Shown here: positions 27,401 through 33,874 of the stretch, one piece after another
How the letters are laid out: every line of letters begins with the position of its first letter
How positions within the stretch are numbered: position 1 is the first letter of the stretch
Assembly (NCBI RefSeq): GCF_039555335.1
Contig: NC_092628.1
Location: forward strand, 76,200,713-76,264,712
DNA: 64,000 bases
From: Amphiura filiformis
Taxonomy: Eukaryota; Echinodermata; Ophiuroidea; Amphilepidida; Amphiuridae
Direction: 5' to 3'
Translations under genes and position numbers: made by a program
Notes under the pieces: generated by a model
What the model was told of the DNA's origin: nothing
Seen by the model: only the letters and a program-made list of their open reading frames with translations
Databases searched by the model: none

Positions 27401-28372
27401 ATACTTTGAGGTGACAGTGGAAGGTGTGTATCCTGTAGCAGAGGGTATTACAACAGGAGTACTGACATGGCTACTTAATGTTGTTGGTTTGTTCTTCCTC
27501 TTTGTGCTCATGATACCTGACGTAGGTGAGTTGTAGGATCAGTATTCAAATCCTTTGCCGGTTCCATTTTACCAGGTAGACATAATTTTTTAATGCAGAT
27601 TTTAAAATCTCTTTTAAAATCAAGGATGCAAGTTTTTCGGAAATTTGTGGACTTTGGAAATTTGGCCATATAAAAAAAAATCGAAAATGTAAGTTTTATT
27701 ATTTATTTTTAAATTTTTTTTTTGTAGTTTTTTTACATTTCTGGAATGGGATGATGATAAGAGCAAAAACATTGTTTGGGGGTCACCCTCGTAGCCTATT
27801 CCCAGGTCAAGCTCCCATAAATGTTCTATGCCATGTACAAGCACAAGGCCGTCTGGCCAAGGGTCAGTTTGATATTCAGGAAATTAAGCAATTACCCACT
27901 TGCATCCCTGTAAAAAATACAATATACTATACAATATACTGTACTCAGTCTTTGAATTAATTTTTTACCTTGGAGTGCACTTTTGCACCCCATTTTGAAA
28001 GTTGTGGTGCAATTTCATCTGACGCAGAGCAATTTGAAGTGCAGTCTCAGACAATCAACACATAAATTCAGTACAATGTGGTATCGCAATTTTGCGTCAC
28101 ACTTTTAAAGTTGTATGACAACAGGCAAATTTTGGGGTGCAAATTGCACTGCAATAGGGCTTATTTCGAATGCTGACTGTACTATTCCAGTAACCACTTT
28201 TGTTTATCTCTGTGTATTTCCAGGTATCTCATGGATGAATTGGACAACTCTTGGGGCTGTGGTGTTCACTCTACCATGCCTATTCTTATACAAAGAACGC
28301 TACAACAGGTCACTACAAGACACCCAAATAGACGAGGGAATAGACAACCAGTCATTGCCATCCCAAGCCTAG
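1136..28372 (+). CDS. SLC49A4: SLC49A4 (DIRC2)-like lysosomal MFS transporter, 12 coding exons
   Basis: Twelve exons (1136-1403, 4765-4875, 6114-6204, 10025-10231, 12810-12853, 14072-14131, 15087-15216, 17513-17624, 17955-18022, 26413-26531, 27343-27525, 28224-28372) all have AG/GT borders and compatible phases. Together they give 1542 nt, 513 residues plus stop; human SLC49A4 is about 480. Family marks seen: [14 protein letters not shown]...WNTWGPI in TM1, LLDKKGLRT after TM2 (MFS motif A position), [10 protein letters not shown] in TM4, AGWIGF near TM8 and [13 protein letters not shown] near TM11. About 12 membrane spans are expected. Residues 7-12 (EAAALI) fit an acidic dileucine [DE]xxxL[LI] lysosomal sorting signal, as known for DIRC2. 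Vertebrate SLC49A4 is reported to export pyridoxine from lysosomes with protons; the same substrate here is inference. Oddities: exons 2 and 12 have each seeded a tandem array. Confidence 0.93.
1404..2287 (+). other. SLC49A4 intron 1, unique part
   Basis: Contains a diverged direct duplication: the stretch near 1498-1550 (AAATGTAGGCACA, GTAAAGTTTGATAGCCAAAA) recurs near 1661-1705. The open frames on both strands here are short and unrecognised. Confidence 0.5.
3741..3996. mobile_element. hAT-type MITE, copy 1, inside an exon-2 repeat unit
   Basis: 256 bp, with terminal inverted repeats CAGGTGGTGGATGAC and GTCATCCGCCGCCTG (13 of 15 pair). It is flanked by a perfect 8-bp target duplication, ATAGCACT at 3733-3740 and 3997-4004. 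An 8-bp duplication is the hallmark of hAT transposons. There is no coding capacity. Confidence 0.88.
4183..4440. mobile_element. hAT-type MITE, copy 2, same insertion site
   Basis: Nearly identical to the copy 442 bp upstream. It occupies the same point in its repeat unit, with the same ATAGCACT flanks (4175-4182 and 4441-4448). This is best explained by duplication of a MITE-bearing unit rather than by a second insertion. Confidence 0.88.
4765..4875 (+). CDS. SLC49A4: SLC49A4 exon 2 (true, full-length copy)
   Basis: This is the last and only complete member of an 89-bp array. It joins exon 1 through a split GCT (Ala) codon and encodes [22 protein letters not shown]2, and LLDKKG (residues 90-126). 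The acceptor is TTACAG|CT and the donor AAAG|GTGAGC. Only this copy continues past the shared part into TM2 and a donor, so it is the functional exon. Confidence 0.92.
4910..5460 (+). repeat. Probable retroelement 3' fragment with (GAA)n tail
   Basis: Within intron 2. A stop-to-stop frame of 99 codons (4910-5209) has no ATG and reads plausibly protein-like (for example [18 protein letters not shown]), but I cannot name its family. It is followed by an A/C-rich stretch and a tail of AAAAAAGAAGAAGAAGAAG at about 5439-5457. A tail of simple repeats fits the 3' end of a LINE or SINE. A SINE at 16975 ends in a similar GAA tail, so the two may share a retrotransposition machinery. Identity is inference. 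Confidence 0.4.
6114..6204 (+). CDS. SLC49A4: SLC49A4 exon 3
   Basis: Encodes the end of motif A and TM3 ([20 protein letters not shown], then [11 protein letters not shown]), matching the RCxP region after TM3 in SLC49A4. Borders are TTACAG|GATTG and AATT|GTAAGT; phase 1 in, phase 2 out. Confidence 0.9.
6234..6566 (+). mobile_element. CCGTATTTCC MITE, copy 1 (intron 3)
   Basis: 333 bp, bounded by inverted repeats CCGTATTTCCTCAAATAGTC and GACTATTCGAGGAAATACGG. The left flank ends in TA. No coding capacity. It is the same family as 13574-13885, in the opposite orientation. Confidence 0.88.
7026..8551. mobile_element. 1.5-kb element with ~95-bp terminal inverted repeats (intron 3)
   Basis: The left end (about 7039-7135: CGCCACAACGTGGAGCTGCT, TTGACCAATCATGTTAGA) matches the reverse complement of the right end (about 8448-8541: AGCAGCTCCACGTTGTGGCG, TCTAACATGATTGGTCAA). 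The interior has no recognisable transposase, so it is a non-autonomous DNA transposon. Exact ends and target duplication are not clear. Confidence 0.7.
9040..9215 (+). repeat. tRNA-Ala-like SINE relic (intron 3)
   Basis: The stretch around 9084-9140 (GCACTGCTTGGCATGCGAGG, GGTCAAAACCTGG) resembles the anticodon arm, variable loop and T-arm of a tRNA-Ala. It is followed by a non-tRNA body. The long minus-strand open frame across it (8902-9405) is not a gene. Confidence 0.4.
10025..10231 (+). CDS. SLC49A4: SLC49A4 exon 4
   Basis: The longest internal exon of the N-terminal half; it encodes TM4 and TM5 ([17 protein letters not shown], then [20 protein letters not shown] and IGPLIV). The acceptor is ATTACAG|GACC and the donor TCAAG|GTATTT. 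The pattern WF-x(5)-RTTSTAI parallels the WFSADERATATAI segment of vertebrate SLC49A4. Confidence 0.92.
10867..12653. mobile_element. 1.8-kb foldback element with ~680-bp arms (intron 4)
   Basis: The left arm (about 10869-11545) and right arm (about 11965-12650) are near-perfect reverse complements around a ~420-bp spacer. The ends are GGTCAGTCCATGTCGAAACA and TGTTTCGACATGGACTGACC. The 6-bp sequence CATAAG directly flanks both ends and may be a target duplication. No transposase frame; internal open frames on both strands are mirror copies of each other. Confidence 0.85.
12810..12853 (+). CDS. SLC49A4: SLC49A4 exon 5 (44 nt)
   Basis: A small exon encoding a hydrophilic luminal loop ([14 protein letters not shown]) with an NES N-glycosylation sequon. 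Borders are TTCCAG|GATAC and GAAG|GTAGGC. Its size makes it easy to miss, but it is needed to keep frame between exons 4 and 6. Confidence 0.82.
13574..13885 (-). mobile_element. CCGTATTTCC MITE, copy 2 (intron 5), inverted relative to copy 1
   Basis: 312 bp with the same termini, flanked on both sides by TA, a possible TA target duplication. Internal landmarks shared with copy 1 in reverse include ATTTTAACAGGAATTATCAT and TTGGCGAAAATCTG. Together with copy 1 it brackets exons 4 and 5. Confidence 0.88.
14072..14131 (+). CDS. SLC49A4: SLC49A4 exon 6 (60 nt)
   Basis: Encodes [20 protein letters not shown], a charged stretch leading into TM6, equivalent to the IKDRIEAVLYAEFG stretch of vertebrate SLC49A4. 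Acceptor TTTCAG|ATATT and donor ATAG|GTAATA; phase 1 on both sides. Confidence 0.85.
14544..14602 (+). ncRNA. Perfect 26-bp hairpin in intron 6 (ncRNA function unproven)
   Basis: Arms 14544-14569 and 14577-14602 are exactly complementary around a 7-nt AAACTTG loop. It is on the sense strand of SLC49A4. It could be a small-RNA precursor or a tiny foldback repeat. Perfect pairing is unlike most conserved animal microRNA precursors. Confidence 0.3.
15087..15216 (+). CDS. SLC49A4: SLC49A4 exon 7
   Basis: Encodes TM6 ([17 protein letters not shown]) and the start of the central cytoplasmic loop, with the proline run [10 protein letters not shown] that corresponds to YFPPRPPLPPS in vertebrate SLC49A4. 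Acceptor ACATAG|AATG and donor AGCAG|GTTTGT. Confidence 0.9.
15244..15445. mobile_element. GGGTCCATTTCAC MITE (intron 7)
   Basis: About 200 bp, with inverted ends CTGGGGTCCATTTCACTAAA and TTTGTGAAATGGACCCCTGG. The interior has further short palindromes (CGAAGCTTCG). It begins only 28 bp after exon 7. Confidence 0.75.
15675..16162. mobile_element. Foldback MITE, ~490 bp (intron 7)
   Basis: Arms of about 190 bp: the left begins AAGTCTGCACAAAAAGTAAC, and the right ends with its complement at about 16162. Shared internal motifs include GAAAGAAGGACGATTTA and AATTAAAAAGTTGCAG. A separate small palindrome (CAGTCGTCAA/TTGACGACTG) lies at about 16256-16284. Confidence 0.85.
16641..16790. mobile_element. 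Small hairpin MITE (intron 7)
   Basis: About 150 bp. The outer arms AACAGAATTTTGGAAATGAA and TTATTTCCAAAATTCTGTT pair, as do the inner arms CAACTTTGCTA and TAGCAAAGTTG, giving one long imperfect hairpin. Confidence 0.65.
16975..17342 (+). mobile_element. tRNA-derived SINE with (GAA)n tail (intron 7)
   Basis: The head starts near GAGAGCGTGGCCTAGCGG and has an A box (TGGCCTAGCGG, 16981-16991) and B box (GGTTCGAATCC, 17025-17035). The body (CCTTGAGCAAGACACTTCAC, then CGGAGGGCACTTTAAGCTGT) is typical of animal tRNA-SINEs. The tail AAGGAAGAAGAAGAAGAAG ends near 17342. It is a retroposon, not a tRNA gene. Confidence 0.85.
17513..17624 (+). CDS. SLC49A4: SLC49A4 exon 8
   Basis: Encodes TM7 and its luminal extension ([20 protein letters not shown], then [17 protein letters not shown]), aligning with the FLMIALAYAIPLGVFAGW segment of the family. 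Acceptor AAATAG|GAGC and donor GTCAG|GTAGGT. Confidence 0.9.
17955..18022 (+). CDS. SLC49A4: SLC49A4 exon 9 (68 nt)
   Basis: Encodes [20 protein letters not shown] and FA(R), that is TM8. The AGWIGF motif is a strong SLC49A4 signature. Acceptor CCTCAG|AATG and donor GCCAG|GTAAGC. It is followed by the largest intron of the gene (8.4 kb), filled with repeats. Confidence 0.9.
18440..19235 (+). repeat. ~163-bp satellite-like array, 5 copies (intron 9)
   Basis: Units start at the TCCAAGATGG motif (18451, 18611, 18774, 18938, 19105), giving periods of 160-167 bp. Each holds TCCAAGATGGCCGCCAAAAT or a variant, AAACTGACTGACACATGC and CACTGGAACTATGAAGCC. The core motif resembles a YY1 site (AAGATGGCGGC). 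The last unit is the most diverged. Confidence 0.92.
19803..20890 (+). repeat. ~20-bp minisatellite with a four-unit higher-order pattern (intron 9)
   Basis: Over 1 kb of CCTTATCTGGGGTTTAG-like monomers. Linkers cycle through four types, roughly AGACTGC, ACGTCCC, AAGGCGCC and AGATGCC, giving a higher-order unit of about 80 bp. The 3' end (20860-20890) turns to the opposite orientation. Open frames here are repeat artefacts. Confidence 0.93.
20988..22262. mobile_element. Foldback element with ~200-bp arms and internal (ATTT)n (intron 9)
   Basis: The left arm (about 20990-21165) and right arm (about 22090-22262) are reverse complements, with ends CTGTCTGTTCAATTAGCTTA and TAAGCTAATTGAACAGACAG. 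It encloses a tetranucleotide microsatellite of TTTA units at about 21437-21510. No protein coding is seen. Confidence 0.8.
22263..23400 (+). repeat. Diverged repeat block with GTGTGTG and TTTGCATAATTTATG motifs (intron 9)
   Basis: A GT-rich start (22280-22320) is followed by related blocks. A ~93-bp segment (GGTAGGGGGTAGTATGACCA and onward) is nearly identical at about 22732-22820 and 23023-23112, with weaker copies near 23190 and 23345. Each block carries GCGCAAAATATGGTAATTAA and TAATTTGCATAATTT. Confidence 0.7.
23396..23975 (+). repeat. 296-bp tandem duplication with DR1-type AGGTCA sites (intron 9)
   Basis: Two copies start with CAACATATTTTATCCAATTT (23401) and CAACATACTTTATCCAATTT (23697). 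Perfect AGGTCA-A-AGGTCA direct repeats lie at 23425-23437, 23726-23738 and 23745-23757, matching the DR1 consensus bound by RXR/HNF4-type nuclear receptors. Binding is untested. Confidence 0.85.
23976..24958 (+). repeat. ~108-bp tandem array, about 9 units, with DR4-like AGGTCA sites (intron 9)
   Basis: The unit landmark GCCAAATTTTTGGAAGGTCA starts at about 23976, 24095, 24201, 24309, 24417, 24525, 24632, 24741 and 24853. Units share GGGTCATCTGAGGTCA, that is half-sites with a 4-bp gap. Most add another GGGTCA exactly 10 bp upstream, and all continue with TGGGCATGAAACTTGGTGGG or close variants. Confidence 0.93.
25070..25620. repeat. Diverged ~200-bp repeats with GGCGGCCATCTTG motifs (intron 9)
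   Basis: GCGGCCATCTTGG-type motifs occur near 25081, 25236, 25250, 25392 and 25599. The flanking ACATGGGTATAGACA is repeated at about 25158 and 25321. The motif is the reverse complement of the core of the 163-bp array at 18440. Confidence 0.65.
25621..26412 (+). other. SLC49A4 intron 9, 3' part
   Basis: A short relic at about 25760-25830 (CATTTGAAATGCATCCCCCT, CACAGGGGAGTATAGACTTC) matches the family that is dense at 36680-36990. Otherwise nothing recognisable before the acceptor at 26412. Confidence 0.5.
26413..26531 (+). CDS. SLC49A4: SLC49A4 exon 10
   Basis: Encodes [20 protein letters not shown] and the following TM9 helix ([20 protein letters not shown]). R-x-D-C-L-x-G-x-M-K-K parallels RFADFIRGMLKL of vertebrate SLC49A4. 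Acceptor TTACAG|GGTAG and donor CTTAG|GTAAGA. Confidence 0.9.
26532..28223 (+). other. SLC49A4 introns 10 and 11
   Basis: Two introns (26532-27342 and 27526-28223) separated by exon 11. They are AT-rich with poly-T stretches near 27700; no RNA gene or transposon end was recognised. Confidence 0.6.
27343..27525 (+). CDS. SLC49A4: SLC49A4 exon 11
   Basis: Encodes TM10 and TM11 with [20 protein letters not shown] directly followed by [12 protein letters not shown]. This corresponds to [20 protein letters not shown] and PEGIT in vertebrate SLC49A4, the clearest match in the gene. Acceptor TTGCAG|TAAGC and donor CGTAG|GTGAGT. Confidence 0.93.
28224..28372 (+). CDS. SLC49A4: SLC49A4 terminal coding exon 12
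   Basis: Encodes [20 protein letters not shown] (TM12), then the cytoplasmic tail [20 protein letters not shown] and QSLPSQA, ending in TAG at 28370-28372. Vertebrate SLC49A4 has a similar FRESYDR tail start. The last 77 bp of coding sequence, stop included, form the first unit of an 11-copy tandem array. Confidence 0.92.
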
Positions 28373-29142
28373 AACGCTACAACAGGTCACTACAAGACAC
28401 CCAAATAGATGAGGGAATAGACAACCAGTCATTGCCATCCCAAGCCTAGAACGCTACAACAGGTCACTACAAGACACCCAAATAGACGAGGGAATAGACA
28501 ACCAGTCATTGCCATCCCAAGCCTAGAACGCTACAAGAGGTCACTACAAGACACCCAAATAGATGAGGGAATAGACAACCAGTCATTGCCATCCCAGGCC
28601 TAGAACGCTACAACAGGTCACTACAAGACACCCAAATAGATGAGGGAATAGACAACCAGTCATTGCCATCCCAGGCCTAGAACGCTACAACAGGTCACTA
28701 CAAGACACCCAAATAGATGAGGGAATAGACAACCAGTCATTGCCATCCCAAGCCTAGAACGCTACAACAGGTCACTACAAGACACCCAAATAGACGAGGG
28801 AATAGACAACCAGTCATTGCCATCCCAAGCCTAGAACGCTACAAGAGGTCACTACAAGACACCCAAATAGATGAGGGAATAGACAACCAGTCATTGCCAT
28901 CCCAGGCCTAGAACGCTACAACAGGTCACTACAAGACACCCAAATAGATGAGGGAATAGACAACCAGTCATTGCCATCCCAGGCCTAGAACGCTACAACA
29001 GGTCACTACAAGACACCCAAATAGATGAGGGAATAGACAACCAGTCATTTCCATCCCAAGCCTAGAACGATACAACAGGTCACTACAAGACACCCAAATA
29101 GATGAGGGAATAGACAACCAGTCATTGCCATCCCAGGCCTAG
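28296..29142 (+). repeat. 77-bp tandem array copied from the coding end of exon 12
   Basis: Eleven head-to-tail 77-bp units start at 28296 and every 77 bp after it. The first is the real C-terminal coding sequence with its TAG; the other ten lie in the presumed 3' UTR, each ending in the same TAG. Since 77 is not a multiple of 3, successive units are out of frame. Marker variants (GACGAG/GATGAG, CAAGCC/CAGGCC, CAACAGG/CAAGAGG) show units 3-6 repeated as units 7-10, a 308-bp block duplication. Confidence 0.97.
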
Positions 29143-30831
29143 AACATTATTTATGTATCCTACCATGTGTGTGAGATTTTTACCTACATGTAAGGTATAA
29201 ATCATAATAGTACGTCCAAAAATTAGTTTGATTGCATCTATGGTAAGTATTAACTTGTGAAGTATTTTATGTGTAATTATAGCCTGATTAAATGGGGCTT
29301 TATATATTTGACATTTTGTTCACTGATCAAGTGGAGGATATATATCTGTCTTTCATTTATTTGTGTAATACCTTTTGCATTTGGTTGAACACTTCCATTA
29401 AGAGGAGAGATAATGCAGCTCATTAAAAAACTTTTTAAACTCCTCTTTAGAAAAACTCCTCTGTCTACTCATAGGGTCAATGTATTTTATTCGAACTCTA
29501 TAAAATCCCACATGATGCGGTGATGCAATTGCTCTGAGTCATGTGACATGATCAAGGGGAATGAGTCACATGTCGACCCTGGTCGAAAATGAGTTTTGCA
29601 TGTGTTTCTAAAGAGGGCATTTAGAGTTATCAGATACTGAAAATCCCAAGTTTATACGACTTTTCTTTGTGAAGTTACATCATTTTATCAATCGCTGAAA
29701 ACAATATAAAACAAAAGAATTTTAATGCTTTTTTTGCCAATATCTCAAAATCAATATTAGCGACATCCGACTCATTCCCCTTGATCGTGTCACATATATA
29801 TACGCATGGTGTGTTGGCTGGGCCAGCAAAACTCCAATCGCTGATGGAGTGTGTGGCATAACATTACGTTATTGCTTGACCTACTTCAAAATGGATGGAA
29901 ATATATATAACAGGGTTAAAAATATGCACGATAACATATGTGACCATCCACCATGAATGGGCTGTTGTCGACAGAGCTTGTTTTGAGATACGGTTCTTTA
30001 AACCTCTCAAAAACTGATTTGTTACTACCTTGGATCAAGCAACAGGGGAATGTAATATATCAATGTAAAGCTTATTTTGAGGAAAAGTGGCCTGTCTAAT
30101 ATATCAAAAAGTGAAAATGGTGACATACAGTCCATTTGGTTGACAGTCACATAAAAGTAGAGGGTCAGTCAAATTTTTTAGTATTTATTCTGTCAAAAGG
30201 ACTACAGGGTTTCCTATAGATTTAGAGTATTATGATTCTATGTATAGATAGATATTTTCAAATATGACCATCTTATTTGTGTTTGTGGTATAAATTAAAG
30301 CAGTATCATGTGATTTTATCATTATTAACATTAGAGAAAAGACTAAATCATGGTGATAAGGGACCAATGTATGTGAACATGAGATAGAGAAGTTATTTTT
30401 ATACATAACAATTTTTATTGAAATTAATATGAAAATATAGCCAAGTTATTAATGACATGATTTTTATTGTGTACATATTGTTATAAGAGGCTTATTATTA
30501 TTTATATAACATAGAATTCCATCTACAAGTATATACCTCTAAATGATTGGTCTTACAATAATACATGTTTGTACAGCCGCCTGTATCAGTAATATAGTTG
30601 CTCAAACTCCAAATAATGTTTTAGTGGAAGATATCTGCCTTTTATCTTTTTTGTCAAAAACCCTCATTCCGAGGCATATGCTTATAGATGAAATTACAGA
30701 TGGAATTGTATGGTAAGAGTCTTTCTATACCAATGTTTGTACAACAGAAATCATTATGATTATGAAACTATGTATCCAAATATCTTGCCAACAAATGAAT
30801 TCATAATCTAACATCTCAATTTAAGAATAAA
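29143..30831 (+). other. SLC49A4: Probable SLC49A4 3' UTR to first AATAAA
   Basis: AT-rich sequence with no supported coding region. The first canonical AATAAA after the stop is at 30826-30831 and a second is at 30905-30910. The UTR end is inference; a MITE-like element (29545-29791) lies within it. Confidence 0.35.
29545..29791. mobile_element. Small MITE-like element
   Basis: About 247 bp, bounded by GACATGATCAAGGGGAATGA and its near-perfect complement TCATTCCCCTTGATCGTGTC (one mismatch in 20). No coding. Confidence 0.65.
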
Positions 30832-31357
30832 GTTGTCTAGTCTACAAGAATAATAGGAGTCTGTTAGAATAACTGGTATAATCTTTTGCGGATTTCCTTT
30901 TATCAATAAAGGGTGCTGCTAACCGTCCAGCGCATATTATTTTGCACAAGTTCCTATGCACACACTTGACTTTGCACACGACACATAAATGGTTAATGCT
31001 TAAAAGGAAAAGATTATACAAAACTTTTACTTTTGCTGAAGTACATGCCATGAGTATTGTGTTAAAAGAGGAGTGGATGACGCGCCACTTTGATCAATAA
31101 GCCAATCAGGTGCTGGTGTTTCAATGCAATCAGCCACTTAAGAACCACTTTATATATGGTACTCGCACTGCTTCATCAAAATCAAGATTTTGTTTGTGTT
31201 TAGTATGTTAACATGGGATAATGGGGTGAACACATCTTTGGACAGTAGGGTGTGTTTAGCTGATGTGTTACTAAAGCATATTTACTTATTGTGTCATATG
31301 TATAACAAAATTTTGTGAAATAATTTTGTGTCAGTTATATATTATATGTGAAAAAAA

Positions 31358-31667
31358 CACAGAATTAAAACCAGAGAACCAGGACTCCCTTTACTGCCAA
31401 ATGCAATAGCACTGCCAGTTATGGGGGTATTTAGGTCCTTGCTGATGGTACGCAGAATCGAACGAAAACAATTCTGCATGATAATCACACTATAACGTGT
31501 TGTGTCAATCCTTAGACGCAGTCAGTCCGTCACATCATGGACGTGTCTAGTAAAGCGCACAGGCACCGACTAGTTTCAGGTGCATTTCAAGCAAAACACA
31601 ACTACCCCCTAATTTTGCCCCATGCGTGTATCAAGATGGCTATCTAGTCCTGGTTTTAATTCTGTGG
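31358..31667. mobile_element. MITE with CACAGAATTAAAACCAG ends
   Basis: About 310 bp; the left end CACAGAATTAAAACCAG and right end CTGGTTTTAATTCTGTGG are complementary, with a further AGGACT/AGTCCT pair inside. Confidence 0.7.
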
Positions 31668-32136
31668 AAAAACTGTTGGTTATATATACAAGTTAGAATT
31701 ATGTAAGTCATCTCATTCCATAAATAGGCCTACCTCATCCTTACAGAAGAAAATGTAGACTTAATATTTCCAGCTTGTAATCATTATTCTTCCATCATCG
31801 AACTCGTAAAATGAAGTATGAGAGTTCAAATATTTTATCTACTGATATTTATTGAAAATATATATAAACACTTTGTGTCATAAATTAATGTTGTAAAATT
31901 AGGCAATGTCAATTGCTTTTGTGTGTATATTGTAGATCTATTTATAATATATACACATGTATTGTATTTAAATGTTTAAATAACTATATGATCATGTTTA
32001 AATTTTAAAAAAGAAAGAAATGGCAATGCAACTGTTTGATTTCAATGATGAATAATCATTTAAGTAATAATGTGCGATTTACATTTCAAATAGATTTATC
32101 ATTTTTTTCCTAAATATTTTTGGTTTCAAGTGACTC

Positions 32137-32386
32137 TAATAATCGGATTAACTACCATAGCAATAGATGAAGACAATTTTTAAATAGATCACCCTGCACT
32201 ACAAAGTTCACGCAGTACTAACCATAGATGTCAAAGAACAGGGATAAAGACCTGGATTGTAATTCTGTAGAATATGCATATTATACTGATCACTCACACC
32301 TGTTAGAGTGCAACCTGCTTGCAGTGCAGGGTGATCTATTCAAAAATTGTTCATCAATTGCAATGGTGGTTAATCCGATTATTACA
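32137..32386. mobile_element. Foldback MITE with ~60-bp arms
   Basis: The left arm (TAATAATCGGATTAACTACC to ATAGATCACCCTGCACTA) pairs with the right arm (TAGTGCAGGGT-like GTGCAGGGTGATCTATT to GGTTAATCCGATTATTA). The open frame at 32228-32422 lies across it and is not a gene. Confidence 0.75.
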
Positions 32387-33227
32387 TCACTTCGACGGCG
32401 AATATCAGATGTCTTCTTTTAATTTCGGGCATAATAAAATGAGGTAAAACAGAGCAAATTGGCATATCCTTCCAGCACCTATTTTGTGTACTGTGTGTAT
32501 CATTGCATTTGTCGGTTTTATTATAAAGACTCCCTAGTTTTACTGTAATAATTAAAGCATTTCAGTCTTAGTCTTTCATAGGGTATAAGTACATCATTTG
32601 TGCATTACAATTGTGTAAAAAGTAAAAATTCAAGAAAAATTTACTATGAGCAAGTGGCACATTATGGCTTTAACATTACAAAAGGTCAGATCCAATTTTG
32701 ATGGGAAAACTATTATTACAAAATTAAGTACCTTACAGAAAATGTTGATTTGCATTCAAATGAGTGACTTACTAAATGTACTTATGACATACTGCTACCA
32801 GACAGTGTACTGTAAAATGCCAGTATTATCTTATTTATTTAGTTGATGTCAGTCTGTTAATTAATGGATGGATGTGTAGCAAGAAATTCATGACTGTATT
32901 TTAATATCAATGTCTGAATAACAATGTTTTTTCTAAATGACAATGTTTTATGTGGTCTCTTCAGTGTTGCACTAATAATACAATATAATGGATTTTTTAA
33001 AGTTTGCATCAGTCAGATTATATTTTACTTTTCAGATATTACTAAAAAAATGCAGTTTCCAATGACAACATGCAGTACTACATATCAGTTCTCAATCTCT
33101 TGTCCAACATACTAACCAGTATCAATGGACATTATAGGCCAATCAGAAATTGTTATTACTATGGATTTTAGCATTCCGCATAGTAACTCGTAAGCACAAT
33201 TTAACCCAGATGGGTGACATGTCTTAT

Positions 33228-33452
33228 AGGCAAAATATCTAATTCTCGATCATGAGAGGATGTACCTTCTGCGTACCGTTGCATCAGTGCACTTGTTGTG
33301 GAACAACACGATTGCGCATCAAAAGACCGTGATTGGTCAATTCTCAAAAGATATGCTTGTGCCGTAAGTGTGTGGTCTTTGTGTAGTACACTTAACGCAA
33401 ATATATGTGCGTACCCAAGTAGGCTCCAGATCGAGAATTAGACATTTTGCCT
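33228..33452. mobile_element. MITE with 24-bp inverted ends, hit by the Penelope-like element
   Basis: Ends 33228-33251 (begins AGGCAAAATATCTAATTCTC) and 33429-33452 are complementary over 24 bp with one mismatch. Its right end overlaps the 16-bp direct repeat that flanks the neighbouring retroelement. Confidence 0.75.
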
Positions 33453-33874
33453 ATTATATAAAAAAAATCCAAGAAAGGTTGAAACCATGGACATGGTAAA
33501 GTGCTCAACCAAAAGGGAGCTTAATACATGATAAAACTTAGATGACCCTGCTACATTTGTTTTACAGAACTGTTTCGTGAGGGCCGTAGCCCTCACTCCT
33601 CAGAAACTTTGTGCAGAATGAGGTTCAAATTAATATTACAATACCAACCAGGAAAATATGTGCATGCATCAATGATTATATATAAAGAACACGAGTTATT
33701 AAGTTATAAAATGTCATTCAGTCATATCATTTCATTGTGAGTCCAGACGAGATAATAGATGGTGAGACTTAAGCTGATCCATATTGATCATTACATATTG
33801 ATTGAAATTGCAAAAGCAATTCAAAATGTATAGAAGTCATACAATGAAGAAATCAATTGACTGATCAAATGAGT

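Larger units (their letters stand above)
30832..33227. other. Intergenic DNA downstream of SLC49A4
   Basis: AT-rich, no supported gene. It holds the two MITEs listed at 31358 and 32137. A stretch near 32560-32620 (GTCTTTCATAGGGTATAAGT) resembles one near 46660-46700, a dispersed repeat of unknown class. Confidence 0.5.

Noticed and set aside
28231..28449. Alternative 72-codon frame over exon 12 and the second repeat unit
   Set aside because: It is a +1-frame shadow of exon 12 that falls into the frame of unit 2; noted only as a possible frameshift product.
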